Positions 8,781 through 18,418 are shown, numbered from the stretch's first letter. The stretch: DNA of 64,000 nt from Bradyrhizobium sp. sGM-13 (GCF_018398875.1 NZ_JAGWDK010000001.1:310001-374000), one strand, 5' to 3'. The notes: generated from the letters alone by a model not told the origin. Numbers and translations: made by a program.

Positions 8781-10049
8781 ATGTTAGCCCCCGCCTCGCC
8801 CGAATCCGCCGGAATGTCCAAGTCGGCCCTCGATCGCCTCGAAAATCATCTGAAGCAGCGCTACATCGATGCTGGCCGCTTCCCGGGGACGCAGCTCCTG
8901 ATCTATCGCCGCGGCAAGATCGTCCATTCGTCCGTGCAGGGCTTTGCCGATCTCGAGCGCAAGGTGCCGGTCAAGGACGACACCATCTTCCGCATCTATT
9001 CGATGACCAAGCCGCTCACCTCCGTCGCCTTCATGATGCTGGTCGAGGAAGGCCGCGTCGCGCTCGACGAGCCCGTGCACAAATACATTCCGGCATGGAA
9101 GAACCTCGGCGTGTTCGTGGCCGGCACGCACCCGGCCTTCCTGACCCGACCGCCGTCGCGGCCGATGCTGATCGTGGATCTATTGCGGCACACCTCCGGC
9201 CTGACATACGGCTTCCAACAACGCAGCAACGTCGATGCGGCCTATCGCGAGAACAAGATCGGCGAAGTCATCAAGGCCGGCACGCTGCAAGGCATGATCG
9301 ACGACCTCGCAAAAATTCCGCTGGAATTTTCGCCGGGCGAGGCCTGGAATTACTCCGTCGCCACCGACGTGATCGGCTATCTCATTGGTTTGATCAGCGG
9401 CAAGCCGTTCGAGCAGTTTCTGAAGGAGCGCATCCTCGATCCGCTCGGGATGAAGGACACAGACTTCTTCGTGCCCAAGGACAAGGCGCATCGGTTCGCG
9501 GCGTGTTATTCGGCCGACCCGCAGGGCGGCTTCAATCCGCTCGCCGCAGAGCGCAAGGGCACGCTGACGCTGCAGGACGACCCGGCGACGAGTTCATTCC
9601 TGTCGCCGCCCTCCTTCATCTCCGGCGGCGGCGGCTTGTGCTCGACCACGGCCGACTACCTCACCTTCTGCCGGGCGCTGCTCAATGGCGGCGAGCTCGG
9701 CGGTATCAGATTGTTAGGTCCGAAGACGCTGAAGCTGATGACGTCGAACCATCTGCCCGGCGGGGTCGACTTGCCGGCGATGTCGCGCTCGCTGTTCTCG
9801 GAAGCGGCCTATAACGGCATCGGCTTCGGACTCGGCTTCGCCGTCACCATGAACCCGGCACAGACGCTGATTGCGGGCAGTCCCGGCGAGTTCAACTGGG
9901 GCGGCGCGGCGACGACGTCGTTCTTCATCGACCCGGCGGAAGAACTGATCACGATCTTCATGACTCAGGTGCTGCCGTCGAGCGCCTATCCCTTGCGGCG
10001 CGAGCTGCGCACCATGGTCTATGCCGCGATCACAGACAGTAACCTCTGA
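8781..10049 (+). CDS. Beta-lactamase-fold serine hydrolase (family VIII esterase-like)
   Basis: This 422-residue protein has the class C beta-lactamase fold with the nucleophile motif SMTK at residues 74-77. The second motif is Y191-S-V rather than the YxN of true beta-lactamases, and WGG (373-375) stands where KTG would be. These are the hallmarks of family VIII carboxylesterases, so it more likely hydrolyses small esters than antibiotics. There is no signal peptide. I chose ATG 8781 because GGAG lies 6 bases upstream; the frame is open back to 8673, and ATG 8775 overlaps that GGAG too closely. It is divergent from the ring-cleavage dioxygenase. Confidence 0.85.
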   Translation: MLAPASPESAGMSKSALDRLENHLKQRYIDAGRFPGTQLLIYRRGKIVHSSVQGFADLERKVPVKDDTIFRIYSMTKPLTSVAFMMLVEEGRVALDEPVHKYIPAWKNLGVFVAGTHPAFLTRPPSRPMLIVDLLRHTSGLTYGFQQRSNVDAAYRENKIGEVIKAGTLQGMIDDLAKIPLEFSPGEAWNYSVATDVIGYLIGLISGKPFEQFLKERILDPLGMKDTDFFVPKDKAHRFAACYSADPQGGFNPLAAERKGTLTLQDDPATSSFLSPPSFISGGGGLCSTTADYLTFCRALLNGGELGGIRLLGPKTLKLMTSNHLPGGVDLPAMSRSLFSEAAYNGIGFGLGFAVTMNPAQTLIAGSPGEFNWGGAATTSFFIDPAEELITIFMTQVLPSSAYPLRRELRTMVYAAITDSNL

Positions 10050-10207
10050 GGTCGGCAATCTCTGAGGTTGGCGGCCGGGCCACACGGCGGAACCCGGCCG
10101 CTTCTCCAGTCGGCTGAATATCTTACCTTATCCTCTTATTATTCTTGGCGAAATTCGGCGGCTTCTCCTATGCTTGCCCCCGATTGGGCGCCGATCCGGG
10201 GCTTGCG

Positions 10208-11713
10208 TTGAAACTTTCACTGCCAGTGCGTCTTGTCCTTCTGGTCGCGGGAACCACGCTGCCGTTGATTGTTTTCGCGGCCGGCATCGTTTTCAACCAT
10301 TACAAGCAGGACCGACAGAACGCGACGCAACGGGTCCTTGAAACGGTTCGCAGCATTCGCCTCGTGCTCGACTCGGAGATGCAGCGGATCACCGGCGCAC
10401 TCCAGGTGTTGTCACTGACAAACGCAGTGCGCGACGGGGATTTCGAGGGTTTCCGTCGCATCTGCCAAGGTTTTCTTGACCAGTATGGCGAAGGCGGCGT
10501 CGTGCTGGTGGCGGACCGCGAAGGCCGCCAGGTGTTCTCCTCGCTCACGCCGGATACGGCAAGCCTGCCGTTGCGCAACAATCTCGGCCTGGTCGAGAAG
10601 GTCTTTGCGGAAAAGAAGCCGGTCTATTCCAACCTGTTCTTTGGGGCGGTCAAGAAACGGTTGATCGTGACGGTCGAGGTGCCCGTTATCCACGATGGCG
10701 AGGTACTTTACGACATCTCGTTCAGTCCGCCGATCGAAATTTTTCAGGCCATGATCGAGCAGCAGCGGCCGAGCAAGGATTGGACGATCTCCATCTTCGA
10801 TGGCGAAGGTATCAATTTCGCGCGCGTGCCGAATCCGCAGGAGACCATCGGCAAGCGTGCATCGCCTTCGCTCTATACGCAGATGTTCAACAATCCGGAA
10901 GCCACCCTGCCGACGGTATCGCTCGAGGGCGTACCGCTGATTACGAGCTTTGCCCGCTCCTCGCTAACCGGCTGGACGGTTGCCGCCGGCATCGCCGAAA
11001 GCTCGTTGGTCGCGCCGCTCTGGCGCAACCTCGCAATCACCAGCGTAGTTGGCGCCGTGCTGCTGATGGTCGGGCTCGCCTTCGCGGTGCGGATGGCAAC
11101 CCAGATCGCCCGCGGCGAGTTGCTCCACAATCTCCTGATCGAGGAGCTCAATCATCGCGTCAAGAATACGCTCGCAGTCCTGCAGTCGATCGCCACCCAG
11201 ACCTTCCGCAGCGCGAGCCGGGCGGAGCGCGAGAAGTTCGAGGGAAGGCTCGGCGCGTTGGCAGAGGCGCATAACTTGCTCAGCCAGGAGAAGTGGCAGG
11301 GCGCGGAGCTGCGGGAAGTGATTGCGCGGGTGCTGCAGCCCTACCTGCTCAACAATCCACAGCGGGTGCGGATGTTCGGACCGCGGGTCCCGCTGTCGCC
11401 GCGGCTCGCCGTGGTGCTGTCGATGATCGTGCACGAGATCGCAACCAATGCCGCTAAATACGGCGCGCTATCGAACGATACCGGAACCGTCGCGGTGGAT
11501 TGGGAGATCCTCGAAGAAAGCGACGGGCGCAAGTTGCGGTTGATCTGGACCGAGGCAGGCGGCCCGCCCGTCACGGCACCGGTGCAGCGCGGCTTCGGCT
11601 CGCGCCTGATCGAGCGCAGCGCACGCGACCAGCTCGGCGGCGAAGCAACCGTCGACTTTCTGCCGCGCGGCGTTGTCTACACCGTAAGCTGCGCACTCGA
11701 CAGGGAAGAATAG
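10208..11713 (+). CDS. Membrane-bound HWE-family sensor histidine kinase
   Basis: With a TTG start at 10208 this is a 501-residue inner-membrane kinase. A transmembrane helix spans about residues 6-30, a periplasmic sensor domain of about 240 residues follows (it resembles a double-Cache fold, not proven), and a second helix lies at about 275-296. The H-box EELNHRVKN has H316, and the N-box HEIATNAAKYG and WTEAGGP place it in the HWE/HisKA_2 class, which often works in the general stress response or light signalling. A TTG at 10145 gives a version 21 residues longer; I prefer 10208 because GGGG lies 6 bases upstream and the membrane helix then begins at once. No response regulator is adjacent. 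It converges with dctM with no gap. Confidence 0.88.
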   Translation: MKLSLPVRLVLLVAGTTLPLIVFAAGIVFNHYKQDRQNATQRVLETVRSIRLVLDSEMQRITGALQVLSLTNAVRDGDFEGFRRICQGFLDQYGEGGVVLVADREGRQVFSSLTPDTASLPLRNNLGLVEKVFAEKKPVYSNLFFGAVKKRLIVTVEVPVIHDGEVLYDISFSPPIEIFQAMIEQQRPSKDWTISIFDGEGINFARVPNPQETIGKRASPSLYTQMFNNPEATLPTVSLEGVPLITSFARSSLTGWTVAAGIAESSLVAPLWRNLAITSVVGAVLLMVGLAFAVRMATQIARGELLHNLLIEELNHRVKNTLAVLQSIATQTFRSASRAEREKFEGRLGALAEAHNLLSQEKWQGAELREVIARVLQPYLLNNPQRVRMFGPRVPLSPRLAVVLSMIVHEIATNAAKYGALSNDTGTVAVDWEILEESDGRKLRLIWTEAGGPPVTAPVQRGFGSRLIERSARDQLGGEATVDFLPRGVVYTVSCALDREE

Positions 11714-13036
11714 CTATTTAAGCATCTCCGGCACGATCAGGCGTGGCAAAAACAATGAGACGCTCGGCCAGACGATGACGGCGGCCAGTACCAGCAGCAT
11801 CGGTATCAGCATGATCACCGTGTCTTTCAGTGCGTAGCGCAGCCGCACCCCGGCGATCGAGCAGGCGATCATCAGGCACAGGCCATAGGGCGGCGTCACC
11901 AGTCCGAACGCCAACGACACGATCGAGATGATCGCAAACTGAACGGGGTGCAGGTCGACCGACTTCGCTAAGGGCTCCAGCACGGTGCCGACAATCACGA
12001 TCGCCGGAATGGCGTCCAGGAAACAACCTACAACGAGGAAGCAGAACGCAATGAAGAAGCCGGCCCCGACCGCGCCCATGCCCCAGGTCGAAACGTTGGC
12101 CAGGAGCTCCTGCGGTATCTTGTAATAGGCCAGCAGCCAGCCGAACGCGCTCGCGGTGCCGATGCAGAACAGCGCGACGCCTGCCAGGCGCCCGGTATCG
12201 AGCAGCGCCTTGTAGAGTTCGCGCGGGCCGGTTTCGCGGTAAAAGAACGCTGACAGCACCACGGAATAGAGCACGGCGACGCAGGCGGATTCGGTGGCGG
12301 TGAACCATCCGAGCAGGATACCGCCGACGATGATGAACGGTGTCATCAGCGCCGGTATCGATCGCCAGATGGCATAGCCGATGTCGGTCCAGCTCGATTT
12401 CGGGTAGGTCGGATAGCCGCGGCGCACCGCGTAGACATGCACCGTCGCCATCTGGGCGCCCGCGATCAACAGCCCGGGGACGATGCCGGCCAGATACATC
12501 GCTGCGATCGAGGTCGAGATGAGTCCGCCCCAGACGATCATCAGGATCGAGGGCGGGATGATGACGGCGAGCACCGCCGATACCGCCGTGATGGCGATCG
12601 AGAACGAGAGGTCGTAGCCTTCCTTGGTCTGGGCATCGATGAAGATCTTGGACTGACTTGCGGCATCCGCAGTGGAAGAGCCGGAAATACCGGCAAAGAA
12701 CACCGACAGCACCACGTTGATCTGCGCCAGCGAGCCCGGCCAATGCCCGACCATCGAGCGCGACAACGCCACCAGGCGGTCGGTGATGCCGCCGATGCCC
12801 ATCAGGTTGGCGGTCAAGAGGAAGAAAGGCACGGCGAGCAGGATGAACGAGTTGTAGGCGTTGAAGGTCTCCTGCGCGAGCGACATCATCGAGAGGCGGG
12901 GCTCGATCAGCAGGATCGGTACGCAGGCAAGACCCAGCGCAAACGCCACCGGCACGCGCACGATGAGCAGGCCAACGAAAACACCGAACAGAACCAGTGC
13001 GGCCTCCCCGGCGGAGAGTACATTTCCACCGTTCAT
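11714..13036 (-). CDS. dctM: TRAP transporter large permease (DctM family)
   Basis: This 440-residue integral membrane protein carries out the substrate and sodium translocation step of a TRAP importer. It shows about a dozen hydrophobic helices and the conserved motifs NVVLSVFFAGISGSS and IIPPSILMIVWG. The start ATG at 13036 overlaps the dctQ stop (ATGA), as in most dctQM pairs; a longer open frame upstream is the dctQ antiframe and is not used. It works with DctQ and the DctP receptor encoded just upstream. The imported compound is unknown, presumably an organic acid. Confidence 0.93.
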   Translation of the reverse strand: MNGGNVLSAGEAALVLFGVFVGLLIVRVPVAFALGLACVPILLIEPRLSMMSLAQETFNAYNSFILLAVPFFLLTANLMGIGGITDRLVALSRSMVGHWPGSLAQINVVLSVFFAGISGSSTADAASQSKIFIDAQTKEGYDLSFSIAITAVSAVLAVIIPPSILMIVWGGLISTSIAAMYLAGIVPGLLIAGAQMATVHVYAVRRGYPTYPKSSWTDIGYAIWRSIPALMTPFIIVGGILLGWFTATESACVAVLYSVVLSAFFYRETGPRELYKALLDTGRLAGVALFCIGTASAFGWLLAYYKIPQELLANVSTWGMGAVGAGFFIAFCFLVVGCFLDAIPAIVIVGTVLEPLAKSVDLHPVQFAIISIVSLAFGLVTPPYGLCLMIACSIAGVRLRYALKDTVIMLIPMLLVLAAVIVWPSVSLFLPRLIVPEMLK

Positions 13037-13551
13037 CGGCTCACCCCGACCAGAATTTTCAATTCGTCGACGATCTGTTCGCCTGCAAAGACGATCCACG
13101 TCACACCCGCCACGGGCCATGCGACATGAATCATCCAGAGGGGTAGATCGGCCAGTTCGGACGTTCGGTTCCAGGCGAACCGCGTGAATTCCAGGCCAGC
13201 CCACACGAATACCAGCGCCATCGCCAGCACGCCGAGACGCGCGACGATACACACCGCGGCTTCCGCTCGCCGCGACAGGGTGGGCCAGACGTCGACCTCG
13301 AAATGCTGCGCCTCCCTGATTCCGACCATGGCGCCGATCATGATGGTCCAGATGAACAGGAAACGCGCCATCTCCTCGGTCCAGATGTAGGACGGTATAA
13401 ACGGCGTATAGCGCGAGATGACCTGCAGGGTGACCGGAACGACCAGACTGCCGACGCATGCGGCGAGCAGGATTTCGAGTAGTTTCGCATAGGCCGCCGT
13501 CGCTCGTCGCCATAGCGACGGGTTCGGCGGCATCGACATTTCAGTCATCAT
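13033..13551 (-). CDS. dctQ: TRAP transporter small permease (DctQ family)
   Basis: This 172-residue protein has four predicted membrane helices and the typical DctQ segment around WTEEMARFLFIWTIMIGA. It is the small membrane partner that DctM needs. It follows dctP after a 78-base gap containing a strong hairpin and overlaps dctM by four bases. Confidence 0.9.
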   Translation of the reverse strand: MMTEMSMPPNPSLWRRATAAYAKLLEILLAACVGSLVVPVTLQVISRYTPFIPSYIWTEEMARFLFIWTIMIGAMVGIREAQHFEVDVWPTLSRRAEAAVCIVARLGVLAMALVFVWAGLEFTRFAWNRTSELADLPLWMIHVAWPVAGVTWIVFAGEQIVDELKILVGVSR

Positions 13552-13578
13552 GGCTCCGGAAGGTAACGATCACGGAAT

Positions 13579-13602
13579 GGGGCAAGCCGCATGGCTTGCC
13601 CC
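13579..13602 (-). terminator. Strong hairpin between dctP and dctQ (attenuator or mRNA stabiliser)
   Basis: GGGGCAAGCC and GGCTTGCCCC form a perfect 10-bp stem around a 4-base loop, 28 bases after the dctP stop codon. There is no T-run, so it more likely limits read-through or protects the 3' end of the dctP message. That would give more binding protein than permease, a common arrangement in TRAP and ABC operons. Confidence 0.65.
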
Positions 13603-13629
13603 ACTTCCCGTCGCTCGGCGCGACAATCA

Positions 13630-14628
13630 TCAGGCGACGTTGATCTTCTCGAAGATGGCCTCGGCGCCGATTTCCTTGGCATAGGTGGCCATCACGGGAT
13701 CGGCTAGCTTCTTCATGGCGTCGCGCTCTTCGAACGGAACGCGCTTGAGCTTGCCGGCCTTTTCCAGCGTATCGAGCTTGACAACCTCCTCGCTCGACTC
13801 CAGTTGACGGCCATAATCGCCGGCTTCCTTGCCGGCCTTCATGATCGCGTCCTGCAAGTCCTTCGGCAGGGTCTTCAACGTCTTCACCGAGAAGCAGATC
13901 GGCCGGATCGATACCGCGTGCTGGGTCAGATTGAGGTGCGGGGCGACTTCGTAGAACTTCATCGCCTCGACGCCGGCCGCCTCGTTTTCGCCCGCCGAGA
14001 TCACGCCGTTCTGGATGGCGTTGTAGACCTCGTTGTAGGCGATCACCGTCGGGCTCATGCCGACGGCTGCAAACGTCTTCGACCAGATCGGAGCGCCCTG
14101 CACGCGCACCTTGAGGCCTTTGAGATCGGCAAGGTTCCTGAGCGGCTTGTTGGCGAAGATGTTGCGAATGCCGCCGCCCGCATAGCCGATCAGGACGACC
14201 TCCGCCTTAACAGCGATTTCGTCGGCCACAGGTGCCAGAATATTCTTTTCGACCACCTTATTCATGTGCTCGATGCCTTTGAACACAAAGGGTGCATCGA
14301 TGAAGGGAGCCGCCTTGGCGAAGGTCGACATGTGGGCCGGCGAGACGATGCCGTAATCGACCGCCTTGCCCTGCGACATGTACTCGAAATACTGCTTCTC
14401 GAGACCGAGCGACGAGTTCTTGTGCAGCGTGAAGTTAACCGGCTTGCCGTAGTACTTCTTCACCAGCTCTTCGAACCTGGTCAGCGCCTTGGTGAAGGCG
14501 TGATCGTCATTGAACTGCACCGCCCCATTGAGGCTAACGGGCGCCTGCGCCCTGACGATCGATGGCATGCCCAGCACGCCGGCAGCAGCCGTCGCACCAA
14601 GGCCCGCAAGTAGGGTTCTTCGTTTCAT
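13630..14628 (-). CDS. dctP: TRAP transporter substrate-binding protein (DctP family)
   Basis: This 332-residue periplasmic receptor starts at ATG 14628, with GGGGAGGA just upstream. Its N-terminus MKRRTLLAGLGATAAAG is a Tat-like signal ending near VRAQ. The mature part has the DctP/TeaA fold; KGLKVRVQGAPIW contains the conserved arginine that normally binds a substrate carboxylate. It is the first gene of dctP-Q-M. The ligand cannot be read from sequence. Confidence 0.92.
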   Translation of the reverse strand: MKRRTLLAGLGATAAAGVLGMPSIVRAQAPVSLNGAVQFNDDHAFTKALTRFEELVKKYYGKPVNFTLHKNSSLGLEKQYFEYMSQGKAVDYGIVSPAHMSTFAKAAPFIDAPFVFKGIEHMNKVVEKNILAPVADEIAVKAEVVLIGYAGGGIRNIFANKPLRNLADLKGLKVRVQGAPIWSKTFAAVGMSPTVIAYNEVYNAIQNGVISAGENEAAGVEAMKFYEVAPHLNLTQHAVSIRPICFSVKTLKTLPKDLQDAIMKAGKEAGDYGRQLESSEEVVKLDTLEKAGKLKRVPFEERDAMKKLADPVMATYAKEIGAEAIFEKINVA

Positions 14629-15527
14629 AGCTTCCTCCCCAGTAACGCCCGTCCCTTGTAAGCGGGACTTTGGCCTGGCCGACGCGGCCACTACCGCAAA
14701 GCGTATGCAAAACGGTGCGACTGTGGAAGCCAATTTAAGTAGTACCCCAGGCCAATAAGCCGCAGACGGCCAAGCCGGCGATTGCAGCCATTTTGGGCAA
14801 ATCCCGGCTCGAGCCGAGCCTTGCGTCCCTCAGTGCCAAGAGCCGTAAAGCGCCCGACACGGCTTCGCGGTATGGGCGTCGCCGCGCGACATCGATCGAT
14901 CCGTGGGTGCCGCCGGCACAGTGCAACCGACACGCCGCAAATATTGCGCGATATCGGATCCGGCCCGTCGCGCGCGCAAGGCGTTCCCGTTCGAACGACG
15001 CTGCGCCAGATCCATTTGCAGGATTCCGATAGCGCGGTGAGCACGCGGGTTGCCGCTATTTCCCAGAACGACTGATCCGAAAGCGGAGCTGAACTCTGCT
15101 GCAATTTGTCAGGCATCAGTGTCCGCGGAAACTCTTAGCAACAACCACCGATGCGCTGCGAGCGACTGCACGGTCGGCCCGCACCCCCCGTAGAAATCCG
15201 GTACTGATCGGGACACAGTAAGCATGCGGGCCAAAATCTGTGGCCATTGAACTCGCGGTGGTTGTGGTTTATCGAATATTTTGCCAAATGTAATGGGCGG
15301 GGTTTTGCCAATGCGCCCCGGGCGCCGACAGCTTTAGGTAGTTGGCGGCGCCGGTATCAGGATGCTCCCAATACGCAAAGGCGTTTGGCTGCCATCCCGC
15401 AATCTCTCAGGAATTCCGTGGTTCCCTATACCAACTCACGGACCGGACTGACTTAACGCGGTACACATGGATGAACCCCTGACCTACTTTTGCCAGGGTT
15501 TCCCGATTGAAGGACGGTAAAACCAGA
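14629..15527. other. 900-base intergenic region, no supported gene
   Basis: This stretch separates dctP from the XRE regulator. Short open frames exist on both strands (for example 14691-15116 minus), but none has a good ribosome site or recognisable protein. The half nearest dctP should carry its promoter; I could not identify a convincing -35/-10 or sigma-54 site. The part around 15260-15320 is locally AT-richer, with two TTTTGCCAA copies. Confidence 0.5.
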
Positions 15528-15923
15528 ATGAACAGATCAGCAGCGAAAAAGATGAAACAGCGCAGCGCCGGCAAACCCGATATCGAATTGGGCAAGCGGA
15601 TTCGCCTGCGGCGTGTGGAACAGAAAATCTCGCAAGCGGAGCTTGGCGACAAGCTCGGCGTCAGCTTCCAGCAGGTTCAGAAGTACGAGAAGGGCGTCAA
15701 TCGTGTCGGCGCTGCTCGTCTTCAGCAAATCGCTACCGCGCTCGACGTGCCGGTGACGTTCTTCTACGACGGCGACGGCAAGGCGCGGGAAGTCGAGAGC
15801 CTGCTCTTCCTGGACAGCGCGTTCAGCCTGAGGCTGCTTCGTGCCTACAGCAAGATCAAGGACCAGACTGTACAGCGTCAGTTGGTGTCTTTGATGGAAT
15901 CGATCGCCGCCAACGAGGGCTAG
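15528..15923 (+). CDS. XRE-family helix-turn-helix transcriptional regulator (PraR-like)
   Basis: With ATG 15528 this is a 131-residue protein; a TTG at 15507 would add seven residues. A lambda-repressor-type helix-turn-helix covers about residues 20-75 (LGKRIRLRRVEQKISQ, then LGDKLGVSFQQVQKYEKGVN). The KYEKGVNRVGAARLQ region resembles the rhizobial PraR/PhaR group of regulators; that is a resemblance from memory, not a search. The C-terminal half is short and probably dimerises. It stands alone between two long intergenic regions, so its targets are not evident. Confidence 0.85.
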   Translation: MNRSAAKKMKQRSAGKPDIELGKRIRLRRVEQKISQAELGDKLGVSFQQVQKYEKGVNRVGAARLQQIATALDVPVTFFYDGDGKAREVESLLFLDSAFSLRLLRAYSKIKDQTVQRQLVSLMESIAANEG

Positions 15924-16315
15924 GCATTATCGCGCCTGGATCGCAGCACCGCGGACCCGATCATTCGCGCGAGAAATCGCCGGGTAGCCTGTTGCTGCGC
16001 TGGGCCAAATCTTGAGCTGGCCGGGACCATACCCGTGCGACGCCATCAGGATGGGGATGGCGGAGTCCGGGACGCACCGCAGCGAAAACCGACGCGGCAG
16101 GTTCGACCATCAACAACGTGACTGCATCACCGTCACCCGATGCTCCCTCACACGCAATGCGCGTGAGCCCGCTCCTGCCCTCACAAACTCACCTGACGAC
16201 CCTCACTCCATTTGCCCGGCGCCTTCTGCTGGTCGTACGTGCAAAAGCGGCAATTGACCTCGGCGCGACGCTTGTCCGACAATGGACCAAGCCTCACGAG
16301 TGAAAGCCGCAACCG
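15924..16315. other. 390-base intergenic region, no supported gene
   Basis: This gap between the XRE regulator and the crotonase contains only short arginine- and proline-rich frames (for example 16012-16257) without a ribosome site or family resemblance. It presumably carries the crotonase promoter. No repeat or strong hairpin was found. Confidence 0.5.
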
Positions 16316-17137
16316 ATGCTCGACATCGCCAAAACTGCCGAAATATCCTATGCCGACGGCAAGATCCTGCAAAGCATCAGCGACGGCGTCGGCGTCATTA
16401 CCTTCAACAATCCCGACAAGCGCAATGCGATGTCGCTCGAAATGTGGGAAGGCCTGGGCCACGCGCTGACGGAGCTGCGCGACGACGCCGACGTGCGCGT
16501 CGTGATCCTGGTCGGCGCCGGCGACAAGGCCTTTGTCTCGGGAGCCGACATCAGTCAGTTCGAAAAGACCCGCCATAATGCGGCGGCGTCGGAAGAATAT
16601 TCCAAGCGGAGCGAGGCGCAACGCGCGCTGCTCGCAAGTTACCCCAAGCCGACGATTGCCTGCATCCGCGGCTTCTGCCTCGGCGGCGGCATGCAGGTGG
16701 CGATGCTCACGGACATCCGTATCGCCTCCGACAACAGCCAGTTCGGCATTCCAGCCGCCAAGCTCGGCATCGCCTATGGCTATGATGGCCTGCGCCACCT
16801 CGTCTCGCTGGTCGGTCCATCCTGGGCGCGGCTCATCATGTACACGGGCATGCGGATCGAGGCTGCGGAAGCGTTGCGGATCGGACTGGTCGACCGCGTG
16901 CTGCCGGATGCAGAATTGTGGGACGCCACCATGGAGATCGCGCGCACCATCTCCGGCAACGCGCCGCTCGCCATCAAGGCCGCCAAGATCACCATCGCCG
17001 AGGTGATGAAGGACGAAAGCAAGCGCGACATGGAGGTGATCAAGGCGATCGGCCGCGCCTGCATGGATAGCGAGGATTTCCGCGAAGGCCGAACGGCTTT
17101 CATGGAAAAGCGCAAGCCGCAGTTCAAGGGGAAGTGA
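16316..17137 (+). CDS. Crotonase-fold (enoyl-CoA hydratase/isomerase family) protein lacking both hydratase glutamates
   Basis: This 273-residue protein has the crotonase core: KRNAMS near residue 35, the oxyanion-hole segments AFVSGADIS and GFCLGGGMQ, and a helical C-terminal trimerisation region. In enoyl-CoA hydratase the two catalytic Glu residues lie in GGGCE and QPE. Here those positions are Q127 and A147 (FGIPAAKLG), so ordinary water addition to an enoyl-CoA is doubtful. D157 in YGYDGL could supply a different acid, as in some isomerases. It is probably another CoA-ester enzyme such as an isomerase or decarboxylase. It stands alone, followed by a dispersed repeat. Confidence 0.88.
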   Translation: MLDIAKTAEISYADGKILQSISDGVGVITFNNPDKRNAMSLEMWEGLGHALTELRDDADVRVVILVGAGDKAFVSGADISQFEKTRHNAAASEEYSKRSEAQRALLASYPKPTIACIRGFCLGGGMQVAMLTDIRIASDNSQFGIPAAKLGIAYGYDGLRHLVSLVGPSWARLIMYTGMRIEAAEALRIGLVDRVLPDAELWDATMEIARTISGNAPLAIKAAKITIAEVMKDESKRDMEVIKAIGRACMDSEDFREGRTAFMEKRKPQFKGK

Positions 17138-17173
17138 CGCTCACAAAGCGCGAATGAGCGAAATCCTATCCAC

Positions 17174-17288
17174 GTCATTGCGAGCGAAGCGAAGCAATCC
17201 ACTTGTCCGCTCGGGATAGATGGATTGCTTCGTCGCGGAGCCTGTCATCGGGCGCGCATTCGCGCGACCCGTTGGCTCCTCTCAATGC
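17174..17288. repeat. REP-like dispersed repeat, copy 2 (long form)
   Basis: It begins GTCATTGCGAGCGAAGCGAAG and ends with CTCAATGCCGG. The interior AAGCAATCCA pairs with TGGATTGCTTCGTCGC. It shares the block GGAGCCTGTCATCGGGCGCG and the next 30 bases almost perfectly with the copy at 18419-18541, so the two copies flank the dehydrogenase gene 17302-18384. Confidence 0.85.
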
Positions 17289-17301
17289 CGGTGGGGCCGC
17301 C

Positions 17302-18384
17302 TTACAACGCAGCCAGCACCGCCTTCGTGATATCCGCCGTGCCGTTATTGCCGCCGAACTCCATCGGCTTGATTCCGCCCTCATAGGCCTTGTCGACCGC
17401 GCGCTCGATGCGTTCGGCGGCCTCAGTGGCGCTTTCCAGCCCGTGCTTGTCGGCGAGCCAGTCCAGCATCATCGCGGCCGACAAGATCATCGCGGTGGGA
17501 TTGGCCTTACCCTGTCCCATGATGTCGGGCGCGGTGCCGTGGCACGGCTGGAACACGGCGTAGCGGTCGCCGATATCGGCCGAGGGCGCCATGCCTAGCC
17601 CACCGATCAGGCCGGCGGCGAGGTCGGAGAGAATGTCGCCGAACATGTTCTCCGTCACCATGACGTCGAAATCCCAGGGACGCTTTACCATCATCAGCGA
17701 GCAGGCATCGACATAGAGCCGGTCGGACTTCACGCCGGGATGACGCTTGGCGGCTTCATCGAACATCTCGCGAAAGAACGCGAACGCCCTGAACACGTTG
17801 GCCTTGTCGACGCAGGTCAGGCCGCCATTTGCCTTCCCGCGCGCCTTGCGGCGCTCGGCGAGGCGGAACGAGAATTCGAACAGCCGCTCCGAGGTCTTGC
17901 GGGTGATGACGAGCGTCTCGCGCGCCTCCGCATCGGTGACGACGCCCTTGCCCATCGAGGCGAACAGGCCTTCGGTCGATTCCCGGATCAGCACGAGGTC
18001 GATGCCGCGCTGATCGGCGCCGACGATCGGGCTTGGCACGCCCGGGATCAGCCGCGCCGGGCGCACGCCGGCATAGAGATCGAAATGGAAGCGCAGTTCG
18101 ATCTGCGGCGCGATCTCGGTGTTGTCGGGGTAGCGCACCGACGGCAGGCCGCAGGCGCCGAGCAGGATAGCGTCCGCCTCTTCGCACAGCCGCACGGTGC
18201 TGTCGGGCATGGATTTTCCGGTCGCGAGATAATTGTTGGCGCCGGCCGGTGCTTCGGTGAAGCGAAACTTCAGCTCGCTCGTCGCCTCGATCTTGCGCAG
18301 GACTTCCAGCGCCGGCGCCATCACTTCAGGGCCGATGCCATCGCCGCCGAGCACGGCGATGTGGAGTGCGTTATTCGCGGACAT
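17302..18384 (-). CDS. Isocitrate/isopropylmalate dehydrogenase family protein (tartrate/isopropylmalate type)
   Basis: This 360-residue NAD-dependent beta-decarboxylating dehydrogenase has the family signature [19 protein letters not shown] with the metal-binding aspartates, and the N-terminal GGDGIGPEV. It would oxidise a 2-hydroxyacid with a 3-carboxyl group. Its length is like LeuB and tartrate dehydrogenase. No other leucine gene is nearby, so I do not call it leuB; a catabolic role on tartrate- or malate-like acids is as likely. It is flanked on both sides by the same long REP-like repeat, in the same orientation. Confidence 0.85.
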   Translation of the reverse strand: MSANNALHIAVLGGDGIGPEVMAPALEVLRKIEATSELKFRFTEAPAGANNYLATGKSMPDSTVRLCEEADAILLGACGLPSVRYPDNTEIAPQIELRFHFDLYAGVRPARLIPGVPSPIVGADQRGIDLVLIRESTEGLFASMGKGVVTDAEARETLVITRKTSERLFEFSFRLAERRKARGKANGGLTCVDKANVFRAFAFFREMFDEAAKRHPGVKSDRLYVDACSLMMVKRPWDFDVMVTENMFGDILSDLAAGLIGGLGMAPSADIGDRYAVFQPCHGTAPDIMGQGKANPTAMILSAAMMLDWLADKHGLESATEAAERIERAVDKAYEGGIKPMEFGGNNGTADITKAVLAAL

Positions 18385-18418
18385 GGGGGTTCCTTAAAGT
18401 GTTCGGACAGAGGTATTC

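Noticed and set aside
8781..10049. Antibiotic-resistance beta-lactamase
   Set aside because: The YSV and WGG motifs and the lack of a signal peptide point to a family VIII esterase.
14691..15116. 141-codon minus-strand frame in the gap before dctP, and a nested 63-codon frame
   Set aside because: No ribosome site, no family resemblance, mixed composition; I treat the region as non-coding.
16012..16257. 81-codon frame upstream of the crotonase
   Set aside because: Proline-, serine- and cysteine-rich with no recognisable fold, and a poor start context.
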